DNA of 64,000 bases from Albifimbria verrucaria (taxonomy: Eukaryota; Ascomycota; Sordariomycetes; Hypocreales; Stachybotryaceae). Where the stretch lies: positions 310,001 through 374,000 of the forward strand of contig JAHREC010000062.1 in the NCBI GenBank assembly GCA_020081605.1, given 5' to 3'. How positions within the stretch are numbered: position 1 is the first letter of the stretch; the number at the start of each line of letters is the position of its first letter. A program made the translations under genes and the position numbers. The notes under the pieces are model-generated. The model ran no database searches and was not told the DNA's origin. It saw only the letters and a program-made list of their open reading frames with translations. Below, in pieces: positions 1-11,667 of the stretch.

Positions 1-3000
1 CACGGCTGATAGGTCAGCATCCAATAGTGGAAAATTTCCCATCTCAAGGCATCCTTTAATAAGGTTGTGCAAGAAATCGCCCTGATCTTGGCGAAAGTGA
101 CCAGTTGCCGTAGACGCCGTGACATATGGCAACCTATAAATAGATGCGGTAGCACCACGCCAGCGAGCAGCCGTCACCATTTTCTCTGCGATGTACTTTG
201 ATGTTCCATAGCCGTATTCTAAATCTCCCTCCTTGAGCTCCATACCCATGTGCTTGGGGAGCGTTGAGATGGTGGATATGAGATGAACAGACTTTCTGCG
301 TCCACAAGACGCCAGCCGCAAAATCTCATGAGCACTGACCATATTAGGGCCAATGTAATCCTCTAATGGTCGCATCCAGTCAACCAGGGCTCCTGAATGG
401 CATATAGTATCTACTTTGGATGCGAGTTCGTCAAAAGCTTCCTCGGTCAAGCCGAGTAACGGTTGGTTCATATCGCCGATCACGGGTCGGATCAGTGGTT
501 CAAAGGCGGGCCTCCAGAGATTGTAATCTTGCAAGATGCATTCCAAACGTTGACGCGCTTGGTTCATGGAGTCAGCACGCACGAGGCAATGGCTGAGAAT
601 GCCCTTGTCAAGAAGCTCATGCAATATGAACGCACCAACAAACCCTGTGGCGCCCGTTAGAAAGACTGATTCCGGAGGTTGGGTAAAATGATCCGAAGAG
701 TCATTCGTAAACTGCTTCCCAAATTTAAAGCCGCTGTCTAGACAGCCGCTATGAATAGCATTCATATCCAACAGAGCAGACGGTACTATTGTGCTTGCCG
801 AACTTGCTTCTTCTAATTGCGACAGCAAGTATTGGCTTAGGGCTTTGAGGTTTGGGTGAATAAAGGCAATATTCACTGACAGTTTCAGACCAGTGAGAGT
901 TGCCAACTGATTTCGAATCTGCACAGCTGTCAACGAGTCGATCCCAATGTCTTTCAAAGGGCGGTCGACTTCTACTCCAAGATGGTCGGCAAAGCCCAGT
1001 GTCTTGGCGACGACTTTTCGAACCATACTCAGCACAAGGTCTGCTTGCTGTCCGGAATTAGCCTCGCTTAACATTTCGGCCAGAGACTTTTGCTTGCTGA
1101 GCGAATTCTGCCCTTGAATAATCCTCTTTGGAAGAAGCAACGTAAGCAGCGGTGAAATAACACCGCCATGTTGTTCCAAGAAATGCCGAAGCCTCTCTAA
1201 ATCCAAGACGGCAGCAACAGTTAATGGGCGTTTGCTAATCACAGCACTTTCCATTAACTTCAAGCCCTGATCGACTGACAAACTGTCAAGACCAAATTGA
1301 GCAAGGTGAGAAAGAGTGTTGCGTCCAAGTCTCGAGGCCATACCGCCGTCACCCGCCATAGTACCAAGTGCAATTGAGGTTGCTGGTAACCCCTGAGCGC
1401 GCCGGTAATGAGCTAGAGCGTCCAGGAAGGTGTTGGCCGCCGCGTAATTAGCAAGCCCTTGCATACCCAAAACACCAGATATAGAAGATAACATCAAGAA
1501 GATGTCGAGATCCATGTGCTTCGTTGCCTGATGCAACAGCCAAGCACCGTGAGCCTTTGGCGCAATTGTTATTTCGCAGCGGTCTTGTGTCATACTAGAA
1601 AGTACGCCCGAATCTACAACGCCAGCAGCATGAACCACTCCTCGCAGAGGTCGGTCTTTAGTGAATAGCTGCATGATTCGGCTGACGTCGTCTTTGTCGG
1701 CTATGTTGCTGGCAATTATGGTGACTTTGACACCCAATGAGGAGAACTTGTGGACCAGTTCAGTCGCGCTCGAGGATTTCATACCATGACGAGAGGTCAA
1801 TACTAGGTCGCGAATATTGTGACAATCTGCAAGCCAACGCGCTACCCGAGATCCGAGATGACCGAGGCCGCCTGTTATCAGCACTGCACCGTCTGTCCGC
1901 ACAAAACGGGGCTCAGCCATTAATGTTTCTGGAATTGGCTTGACTCTTTGAATTCTGGGAACGAGTAGCCGGTCTTTGCGCACAACACATTCCGGTTCGG
2001 TATTTAACATCAACGCTGATGGAATACAAGCGCCTGAAGTGCCTTGGCCGAGGTCAATTAGGCGTAAGTTGAGCTCTGGATGTTCGCTCCTAGCCGTCCT
2101 CATCAGTCCCCACAACAATGGTCCGACTCCTAGTTTCATGGTGTCATCATTCGACTTCATTCCCGTACCGACCGCATGGCGAGTAATCCATACAAGTGGC
2201 GGAGTAAACTGAGTCTGGGCTGCAGCTTGTAGCTGTGATAGTGCCTTTGACACTAGATCGCGCGTCCCGGACACCACGTCAGGTTCTGAGTCCCACAGGC
2301 ATATTAAGCCTTTCAGTTTCTGAGCATGCTCTACATGCTCAACTTGAACTAGTTGTACACCGTATTGAATCAATGTGTCAGTCACACTTTTCGCCCACAT
2401 GTCATCAGTAGCTGAAACCACCAGGCCCCAGGTTCCGCTGCACGAAGAGTCGTGTATTTTAGGTGAATGCCATTCTATCTGGAACTCGTATTGGCCTAAT
2501 TCTTTGTGCAGAGGACGACTAGATTCATGAGTCACACTCATCCCATTGAGAGTGCTACCTATTGTACGTGGTAAAGGTAGATTGTTACCATTATTGCCAT
2601 TGTTACCGAGGTGCTGACGTTGGAAAGCATAGGGTGGCAGCCGTATACGTTCGCCACCAAATGGTTGAAAGAAGTCTCGCCATTGAATAGGTACGCCACG
2701 CAAGTGTAGTTGGGCTGCGTTCTCTTGAAGTAACATGATGCTGTCTTTGTTGCAAGAAAGAGACGCCAGCCAAGCAACTGTATCGCTCTGATGATGGTCG
2801 GGAAAGCTTGCAGCACCCATACCACAGAGCACTTGACTCGGCCCCAGCTCGAGGAAGATGTTGATACCATGACTCGCCAATGACTGAATACCATCGCTGA
2901 AGCGGACAGCACCACACACTTGTTCTAGCCAATACTCTGGTGTTGTCAACGCTTTTGATTGACCAAATTCCCGTCCAGGCTACTGATGATCTGGAGCTGT

Positions 3001-6000
3001 GGAGGGTTGAATTGCACTGTCTCGGCCACGGCCTGGTACTCAGCTAACATGTTGGTCATATAACGTGAATGGAATGCATGGCCGGTGACCACCGTCTTCG
3101 CCTTGCGTCCTTGACGAGCGAAATGAGCCACAATGCCATCAACAGCATCCGTTTGACCAGATACAACGGTCTGCATGGGTGTGTTATACAGAGCAATATC
3201 AACCCTATCATAGTATTCAGATTGTGCCAGTGCCATTTCGACCTCAGTAGCGCTCGCCTCAAGCGCTACCATTCTGTAGTCGCCAGCTTGAGCCTGCATT
3301 AATCGACCACGCGATGCTACCAAACGGCAAGCGTCCGGCAGATCCATGATACCCGCTATGTGAGCAGCCACAAGCTCGCCCAGACTGTGACCAAGCACAA
3401 AGTCGGGTGTTACGCCCAGGCTCTTCCACAAACGCCACAAGGCTACCTCGAGAGTAAATAGAGCAGGCTGTGCGAAATCAGTGCGCTCCAAAAGTTTAGC
3501 ATATGCACTGCTAGGCTCAGCCCACATAACCTCTAGTAGCGGCACTCCTAACTCTGTATTGAACAAGCTTGCGATCTCTTGCATTGCTTGACCAAAAATA
3601 GGATAAACCTCACAAAGGTCTTTCCCCATTCCGGGCCACTGACTACCCTGGCCTGTGAATAACAAGGCAATCTTGGGTGATTCTGAGGTTTCACTGCTAG
3701 GAGATAAGACTCGCAGATCTGAGTCAAATGGCGATTTCAGTGCCTCTAGTAAGTCTCTCTTGTTTTGAGCCATTATCACCAATCGCCTCCTTAAATGATT
3801 ACGAGTTGTTGCCAGGGAATAAGACAAATCATATAGACTTTCCTCCCTCATACTGTTGATATACTGGTGAAGTCTCCAACATTGCATCTCAAGCGCTGTA
3901 TCAGTGTCAGCAGAGAGAAGGAATGGTAGAAGTCGAGGCCGCCTCTCTGTCCATCTGGCATCATCAGTAACTTTGATAGTACTTGGTGGTTCCTGAATAA
4001 TAACATGGGCATTTGTGCCACCTATGCCGAACGCGCTGACCCCAGCTCGGCGCTGCCGATTCTCGGTTGACGGCCACGGTTTTTTATCCAACACCGGTAT
4101 CATATTTGAACCATTCCAATCAACTGCTGGAGTAGGCTTCGTGACATGCAAGGTTTGCGGTAGAATGCCATGTTGTACAGCTAGCGTCACTTTAAGTAGT
4201 CCAACGAGACCTGCAGCGGCTTGGGTGTGACCAATATTAGACTTGACTGAGCCGATATATAAGGGCTCCATCTGGGAGCGAGTCGGTCCAAAGACTTCAG
4301 CAAGTGCTGTAGCTTCAATAGGATCGCCTAGTCGAGTTCCAGTACCGTGGGCTTCAATATAATCCACATCGCTAGGTTGCAGTCGAGCTGCTGCCAGCGC
4401 AGTATGGATGAGTCGTTGTTGGGAATGACCATTGGGAGCTGTTAGACTAGCACTTCGCCCATCATGATTAACTGCAGTGCCACGAATTATAGCATTTATC
4501 TTATCACCGTCGCGTTGAGCATCAGACAGTCGCTTTAGGATGACAACAGCACATCCCTCTGACCACCCCGTGCCTTCTGTGTCGGCAGAAAAGGAACGAC
4601 AGCGGCCATCTGGTGACATGCCCTGGAGTCGGCTAAACTCGACGTGTAATCCAGGATTAAGCATTAGGCTTATTCCTCCTGATACAGCCATATCACACTC
4701 ACCAAGAAGAAGCGAGTTGCAAGCCAAGTGTGTGGTGACTAGAGAAGAGGAGCAAGCTGTATCTATCGTCATGGCAGGACCTTGAAGTCCCAATTGATAC
4801 GAGATACGGCCAGACATGGTGCCAGCAGCTGATCCTGTTACTGTGTACCCATCAAGGCTGGTGAAGTCTTGAGGAGCAGTTGGGTTGAGACCCTGGTGCG
4901 ACAATATATTGCTTGTGCCAATGAATACACCAGTCGAACTATTGCGCAACTGTTCCGTGGTATATCCAGCTTGTTCAAATGCTTCCCAACAAGTCTCAAG
5001 CATCATATACTGTGAAGGGTCAAGCCTCTGTGCTTCCCGTGGCGATATGCCAAAGAAAGAAGTGTCAAAAGAGTAGACGGAAGGAAGAAATCCCCAAGGC
5101 GACAATAAGATTCGTCCTGTGTGCCGTTTCTTGCATGAACTGATGAATCGGTGGCCCAGCGACCTTCAGGTACTTCAGTTATGGCATCAGTACCACATTC
5201 AAGAAGGTCCCACAACTCTTCAGGTGTGGTGACACCTCCAGGCAGCCGACAGGCCATAGATATAATCGCAATGTCCTCGCGTACAGTGTCTCTCACATAA
5301 GGCTGGCCTGTAGGAATATTTGGGATACCCGCATCCCCAGAGCCTGTTAAATTTGCCGCCAATGCTTTGATCGTATAATGTTGAAAAAGCGTGGGTGATG
5401 GGACGTGTCTGCCCAGTAAGTCTTGGAGATCCTTTTGGACGCGGACTACCCTCAATGAGTCTCCTCCTATCTCGAAGAAATTATCATAAACCCCAAAACG
5501 ATCATGGCCGAGTACTTTCGACCATATTTTGAGGATTTGAGATTCTAAGTCAGTCCCAGGTATTGTTGGAGCAGTTCGGATCTTGATTAGTGATACTGGA
5601 TCTGGGAGTGCTTTGCGGTCAATCTTGCCGTTGATTGTCACTGGAAAGGCCTCCAGTTCGACAAAGAATGCTGGCACCATGTAGGCTGGTAATCGCTCGG
5701 CTAGCCATGGACGCAAGATGCGGTCAAGGGTGCTTCCGCTCTTGCTTCAGTGTCTCCGCCTTGCGTTGGTATTGTCTTTCGTACGTAATAGGCTACCAGT
5801 CGGTCATCGCGACAAACAACAACAGCTCCGGAGACATCTTCTCGCGAAGTAATTGCGGCTTCTATGTCACCAGGCTCGATCCTGTGTCCTCGGATCTTAA
5901 CTTGCCCATCAGCGCGACCCATAACACTCACCTCTTCGGTATTGATAAAGCGAGCGACATCGCCGGTTCGATACATCAGTCCTTCATGAAAAGGGTTGTC

Positions 6001-7180
6001 AACAAATCGAGAGCGGCTCAACTCAAAGTTGTTGTGATAGCCGCGTGCAACACCCGCCCCTCCTATGCACAGCTCTCCAACTTGGCCAAGCGGCACAGGC
6101 GACAGATTATCGTCAAGTACGTACAAGTGACCGTTGTTTATAGGTTTTCCAATGATGATATCGTGGCCCTCACTGACTTGCCATATACTTGCATATACAG
6201 TTGCTTCAGTAGGACCATATAGATTCCACATCATTTCGCCGCATGCTAGCAAACGATCCGCGAGTGCTCGAGGCAGTGCTTCACCACCACATAGAATTTT
6301 TATGAGCCGTGGCTGACCACACCAACCCGAGTCAAGTAGCATTTGCCAAATCGCCGGTGTCCCTTGCATTATGGTGATTTGATGTTGCTCCATGAGTGTG
6401 ACGAGGGCAGTCATGTCCTTGATTTCATGCCTTTGAGCGATAACAGTTGTTCCGCCACATAGCAATGGTAGAAACAACTCAAGAACAGCCATATCGAAAG
6501 AGACAGTGGTGATTGCAAGCAGTCGATCTGTGTGACTGCATCCCGGCTCTTTCTGCATCGATAATAAGAGATTGGCAACACTTCCGTGGCTCACTTCAAC
6601 TCCTTTTGGTCGGCCGGTTGAACCTGACGTGTACATGACATACGCAAGATCATCTGGTTTTACTTTTGCCTCAACATGCTCATTTTTGAGCGGGTTTGTA
6701 TTCATCATGGAACGTGCATGGTCGACATCCAGGCACGGTATATTAGTACGGGAGGCAAACTCCTCTAATGTGTTGGCACTCTTGATGAGCAGCTTAGGGC
6801 ATGCATCATCCATCATTTGGACAACACGCTCTACAGGAAAGGCTGGTTCGATGGGCACGTAAGCTGCGCCTGCCTTCATGACTGCCAGCAATACCGCGAC
6901 CAGGTCGATGGAACGATTTAAACCCACGCCAACGAGGTCATTTTTCCCAATTCCATGGTGGATAAGCACTCTAGCAAAACCATTGACTGCCGAGTTCAGC
7001 TCCCAAAGGTAATTGTGTCGCTGCCGCAGATAATGGCGACTTTGTCATTATATTCATGGGTGACTTGCTCGAGGAGCTCAATGAGACATAAGGGAAGATG
7101 TGTAGAGCTAGGGTGTTGTGGCTCCGATAATTAACAGAAGTGATTTGGCTCTGGGTCTTTTGTTCAAGGGAGAGGCGCAT
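1..7180 (-). CDS. swnK: SwnK-type hybrid NRPS-PKS (swainsonine backbone synthetase), C-terminus cut by window edge
   Basis: Domain order is A-T-KS-AT-KR-T-thioester reductase, the order known for SwnK. Approximate residues: A domain 30-530 (YTSGSTG near 185, YGPTE near 322, YRTGD, NGKIDRK near 518); T1 GGDSL near 570; KS with DTACSSS near 805, AHGTGT near 945 and NIGHT near 983; AT with GHSLGE near 1265 and HAFH near 1367, which points to malonyl-CoA; KR GGLGHLG near 1772 and NYAAAN near 1913; T2 GIDSLT near 2081; SDR-type reductase GATGFVG near 2177 and YGTSK near 2328. Known role (family): activates pipecolate, adds malonate and releases an aldehyde that closes to an indolizidine. All catalytic residues seen are intact. 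Five one-base-short runs break the frame: 7131-7132, 7002-7004, 5728-5730, 5092-5095 and 2953-2956. The first in-frame ATG is at 7180. The frame is open to base 1, so the end lies outside the window. Confidence 0.9.
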
Positions 7181-8019
7181 TTTGGCTGATAATGATTCGC
7201 CAGCTGACTGTAGGCTCTGATGGTGGAATATTCTCTCAGTCAATACTTTTCACACGAGAGATATATGATTAGAGATTCAAAACGATAATGCTTTAAGGTC
7301 TCAACATTTCTGGCATGACAATAATGATTATTGCCTTCGATTCTACAATGACTATCTTGTATAAAACACGTAATGGCTACTTACGAAACCTTCCCATTTA
7401 ATTGTACCATATCACCGGCCAATGTGAGAAGACCGACAATCACCAAGGCAGTCCTCGGCAGCAGCTTTGTTTCCTTGCAAGGGTTACTGCAGATGCTGCG
7501 TGTGGATTGTAAGGGATCGACAAGCCTGTTGAAGTGGGATTCATGGGGATGGGCCGGAAGACAGGGATATGAAGCTACAGCATATGACATGCCTGCAGGC
7601 TGAAAGCGTTTTATCTCCTAATATGGGCAAATATGCGGGCCCCAAGTATTTAATGTTATACTTGAGTAACAGTACAAGACCGGAGTATAAGTACAATACA
7701 AGGTTCAAATAGGACCATGGTAATATCATGCAAGGTCCGAGGAGGAACACATGAATCCGACCGCTAGTGCGAGACGCAAGGAGCGTTGCCTAATCCAAAA
7801 GGCAATGCCCGGCTTGGTTTTTCCAGGATTTGTTTACAGTTTACTGTTAACCCATGTTTAACGGTTGAGCTAGCCAGGGTGCATCGCCCCTCGATGATTT
7901 ACACATGTGTTCCTGCTTTTGGGAGGCAGCGCTCTTACGAGCAGCATCAATTGTTGTCGTTACAATTCCCCAGCTCGAAGCTTGATCTGACGTTCTATCG
8001 ATAATTTTCGCGGCGAACT
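7181..8019. promoter_or_regulatory. Divergent intergenic promoter between swnK and the swnN-like gene
   Basis: About 840 bases separate the two divergent start codons, so both upstream regions must lie here. A TATAAAA-like stretch sits near 7360 on the plus strand. No convincing gene or binding-site cluster was seen. Shared control of the pair is inferred from position only. Confidence 0.45.
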
Positions 8020-9055
8020 ATGGCTGTCATTGTAGTCCCCGGTGGCTTAGGCGATCTAGGTCGTCTAATCACAGAGGCTCTGGTCGAGACTCAGAAACAT
8101 GAAGTTTATGTCATGTCGAGAAAGGTAGATACCAGGAAATATAGAGAGACCGTTCACCAGTTTTGACCATTATTCCACAGATTATTCCTGACGATTTGAA
8201 TTCAAGTCGCATATCACCATTGACTGGCAAACCCTACCTACCGTTCATACATTCCGATTACTCCTCCGAAGATTCCATTGTCGAACAGCTGGCCGAGAAA
8301 AAATGTCGGCGTCGTTATCTGTGCTTTTATCATGGATTGTGACTCCGTATCTGATGCTCAGCGGCGCCTCATTCGTGCTGCTGAAAGATGCACTTCCGTC
8401 AAGCGCTTCATCCCTTCTGAGTTCAATGTCGAATATGACGTTGGTGATGATATTCTGCCGTATCCAGAGAAGAAGTATCATATTTACTCTAGACGGGAGT
8501 TAGAAAAAACAACCACGCTTGAGTATACGTACATTTACCCAGGCATGTTCATGGATTATTTTGGGATGCCACATATAAAAACTTGTCTCCGCCCACTATG
8601 CTTTTTATCGATCCGGAGAAAGGACAAGCAGTTCTACCGGATGATGGAGAAGCAAAAATGAGTATGACTCTTACGACAGACACAGCCCGATATATAGCTT
8701 TGGCGCTTGAATTAGAGACATGGCCGCGAATCATGACAACCGCAGCCAGCACCGTCTCACTGAATGAGCTCGTCCGACTCGTCGAAAAAATACAAACCGC
8801 AAGCTTGAAGTGCGTTATCAACCGGTAGAGCGGCTCCTTCAACATGATGTAATTGATCTCCCTACGAATGTCGACATAGCGAGGCTTTTCCTCGAGAGAT
8901 TTCCTAAAGGAATGGAACAATTACGAGGCCTCATAGCCGACCTCGAGGCAGGTGTTGCACTCGGTGCATTTGATTTCAGCCAGCTGAGTGGCCATCTTGA
9001 TCTTGTCAAGACATTTGAAGGAAAGGTCAAGCCCCAACATCAATCGAAGAGCTGA
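8020..9055 (+). CDS. swnN: NmrA/isoflavone-reductase-type NAD(P)H oxidoreductase, SwnN-like
   Basis: A Rossmann-fold protein of about 325 residues. It opens with a glycine-rich nucleotide loop (GGLGDLG, residues 8-14), followed by the IPSEF motif typical of NmrA-like and isoflavone reductases. In swn clusters SwnN is described as reducing 1-oxoindolizidine to 1-hydroxyindolizidine; the link here rests on family plus its place beside swnK. One intron at 8125-8180 (gtagat...cacag). The frame is disturbed in three A-runs: 8298-8303 (one base too many or two too few), 8577-8581 (one short) and 8785-8796 (one short). SwnR is another reductase of the pathway and is not fully excluded. Transcribed away from swnK; the gene ends 220 bases from the convergent dioxygenase gene. 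Confidence 0.72.
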
Positions 9056-9275
9056 TGAAGGATGCCTGGAAAATAAGTACTAGCAACTAAACATGGCCGC
9101 AGTCGGCATATATCGAACTCCATGCACATTGTACCTCGAAGATGTTATTGTGGTCATTTTTAGTATGGAAACATCGCACTTTATTCCTGATTTTGTGTGC
9201 ATTATATAAATCAAAATGTTTGAATTGAGGTTTCCTACATCTTCAACGATGAACAGCCGGTCGCTTCGTGGAAAC

Positions 9276-10133
9276 TTAACAATACACCTCGTCATATTCA
9301 CCATAATCACGCTTCCAAACACCAGGACTATCCTTCAGGAATTGTGACCGGAAGCCTATCATACGCTGGCCTCGTGGTGTCAGAGTCTTTGCGATTTCTT
9401 TGTCGACAAGGAATGGGTATGCTTCTTCCGGAGTCAGATAGGAGCATTGGAAAACCAAAGTAATGGCCCTTCTGGTAATATCCTTGGTTGTGTTCGCACC
9501 ACCTCCATGTACTACTTTCCCAGTGATAAAACAGGCGTCTCCTGCCTCCATCTCTGCTGGTATAGTGTCTTCTTGCGTTCCATTCTGCGAGAAGTCACTC
9601 CAGCGGTGGCTCCCTGGAATGACCCTCGTTGCACCATTCTCATCAGTGAATTGCGTCAGGGCCACAACGAAGTTGATACTGGCCTCTGGTGCATCAGAGC
9701 CACAACGGGTGAAGATTGGGAATTGCCATTGGTCACGATGTAGCGGCTGTGGCTTGCTACCGGGTCCGATATCAATGACCTGGGCAGAGTTCATCCAGTA
9801 TCCACCTGCATCACGCAAATAAATCTCTTCGCATAGTTCATGAATTAACTCGTTCTCCAAGATTTCATGTCGAAAAGTCTTGCTCCACGAGACCACATTG
9901 TTCAAACGCTTTGTGTTATCGCCATGGAAATCCTTTACCCATTCTTCGATGTGCTTGGAGCCAACGTTGAGTTTGTCTACCGCCGGTTGAACTTCGTCGT
10001 TGAGACGCTGGATTTGGTCCTTCGTGAACAATTTCTTGATTATTACGGCCCCGTCTTCACGCAAAGCCTTGAGAATGGCTTCGCGACCTTCAGAAGCCTC
10101 TAATCGCTGCAGCGTTGGTGTAGTCGCTGCCAT
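9276..10133 (-). CDS. Fe(II)/2-oxoglutarate dioxygenase, phytanoyl-CoA dioxygenase family (SwnH1/SwnH2 type)
   Basis: Complete, uninterrupted 285-residue ORF with an ATG start at 10133 and TAA at 9276-9278. Iron-binding residues are visible as HRD (in LHRDQW, about residue 134) and the distal His (VVHGGG, about residue 208), with an Arg-rich strand after it that fits 2-oxoglutarate binding. Swainsonine clusters carry two such enzymes: SwnH2 is assigned to C-2 hydroxylation and SwnH1 to the last oxidation. Sequence reading alone does not tell which one this is, so no symbol is given. Neighbours are the swnN-like gene (convergent) and swnK. This is one of the few genes near the left end with no frame break. 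Confidence 0.8.
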   Translation of the reverse strand: MAATTPTLQRLEASEGREAILKALREDGAVIIKKLFTKDQIQRLNDEVQPAVDKLNVGSKHIEEWVKDFHGDNTKRLNNVVSWSKTFRHEILENELIHELCEEIYLRDAGGYWMNSAQVIDIGPGSKPQPLHRDQWQFPIFTRCGSDAPEASINFVVALTQFTDENGATRVIPGSHRWSDFSQNGTQEDTIPAEMEAGDACFITGKVVHGGGANTTKDITRRAITLVFQCSYLTPEEAYPFLVDKEIAKTLTPRGQRMIGFRSQFLKDSPGVWKRDYGEYDEVYC

Positions 10134-11667
10134 GATGGAAACGAAGCAGCTTATTGAGATACTGACAAAAGGATGTGTTTAGTACACGAGCTTCACTAAA
10201 CAAGATTGCTGTGAGAGCTCTACCCATGTACCCAAAGGGCCTTGGTATGATTATGTATGTCTAGGATTAGGATTTTCATCGTCTGCAGTCATGTTTTACC
10301 TGCCTGTTCTGCCAAATAGGGCGCTTACGCAGGCACAGATGCCGAGCATTTGCGCTACACATGGTTCGCTGGTTCGTATAACCGCTTATTGACTAGCGCT
10401 ATTAATCGGATATTATGTTTATTTCAGGGCATATTCCTACAGAAGGCGTTACATTGTTTACTACTATTCGAACTTGGCGGAATCTAGTGGCGCTGTTTGA
10501 CTGGTTGCCGATCCAATAACCCAAGGACCAGATGATCTCATAGGAATTACCGGTAACTGGCTCATACTCCCTGACACACCGACAATTCCTCACGCATCCT
10601 TGAGCGGGAGTTTCCTCGAAGGAGACAAAGAATGAACTTGTACCTCTACTTGAGCATGAACAGGCTAAAGGTAAGTATACAATACTACGATCAAGGACCC
10701 CGTGAGCTTTTAAATGCATCCTTGTCATTTGAGCTTTTCAACATGTGGTAGGATTCATCACAAAATATCACCGCTTCCATGCTATGCAGTATATATGCAG
10801 CACAGCTATGGCGATCAGGAGTCACGGTTACGCCGATGTTTTGTGCAGGGGCTCAGCTCTGCTTTCGAAAGCCCCGAGCACAAAATGTAGGACTATAGTT
10901 TCATCTTACAGAAATCAACTGTTATGGTAACATTCCGCGTATGCAGAACAAGTGGGTTTCAAGTCAAAAACTGCATTCGCCGATGAGCACGGGACCGAGC
11001 TTTGCGCTTGGATTTTGGTTGAGAATACTGGGATATGTGATAGATTTGCCGGACCAGCATACCCATGACGATTGAGCCAAGCAAGATAGAAGCTAGCAAG
11101 CTGTTGAGGACGAAGGAATGGGTTGATGTTGGGATCAACTCGCCAAAGGATTAAGTTGCATCCGAACGCGCCACACGCCAAGTAATAAATCCTTACGCCA
11201 AATTCAAAGGCCAGGTTTTGATCCTTTGACACCATTTGTAGCATGACTTACGACAACCGAGGACTGCGCAGTTTCGTGTAATTCCTCTGATATTGGCACC
11301 CCATTCACAGTAAAGGTCCGAAGAAAATTATGTGCAGTGCGAGAAACTAGGCCCTTATGGTCCGTAGCTGGCCTGTATGTGTCCTCTTTGTCTGTCTACC
11401 TCTCAATCACTAGTCATGCGAACCCGAGCCTGGAGGAACAATCCCCGGCCATAATGGATATATCCGAGAAAGCGTGAAGATATGCAACTAGCCATATAAG
11501 GGGTGTAGGAGCGGAAACTCAACCGTAGGTGAACAAGAGCAATTTGCAGGTCGTGGAAACGAGAGATGACCTCGTCGCTTCCGTGTCGGCTTTTTATCCT
11601 ACAACAACGAACACATAAGGCTCTCTTTCGAGTGTATTTCAATTAAAGCTATCGCCAGGGTGCTATC
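10134..11667. other. Non-coding stretch with doubtful open segments on the minus strand
   Basis: About 1.5 kb without a supported gene. On the minus strand an ATG-started frame of 109 codons (10915-11244) follows an open segment ending at a good splice donor (gtaagt near 11249), and another open segment lies at 11403-11642. They do not join into a recognisable protein and match no family I know. This could be a decayed gene or chance. Confidence 0.3.

Noticed and set aside
463..2212. Plus-strand frames inside 1-2.2 kb
   Set aside because: Antisense to the reductase and ketoreductase domains of swnK; no natural composition or motifs.
2559..2932. Two overlapping minus-strand frames of 110-118 codons
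   Set aside because: They are shadows: the swnK acyltransferase-domain end continues in the third frame through here with family sequence, open to base 1.
11403..11642. Minus-strand frame with CVRCCRIKSR, resembling half a Zn2Cys6 cluster
   Set aside because: The spacing is wrong and no second Cys half follows; the start codon is not ATG. Not supported as a regulator.
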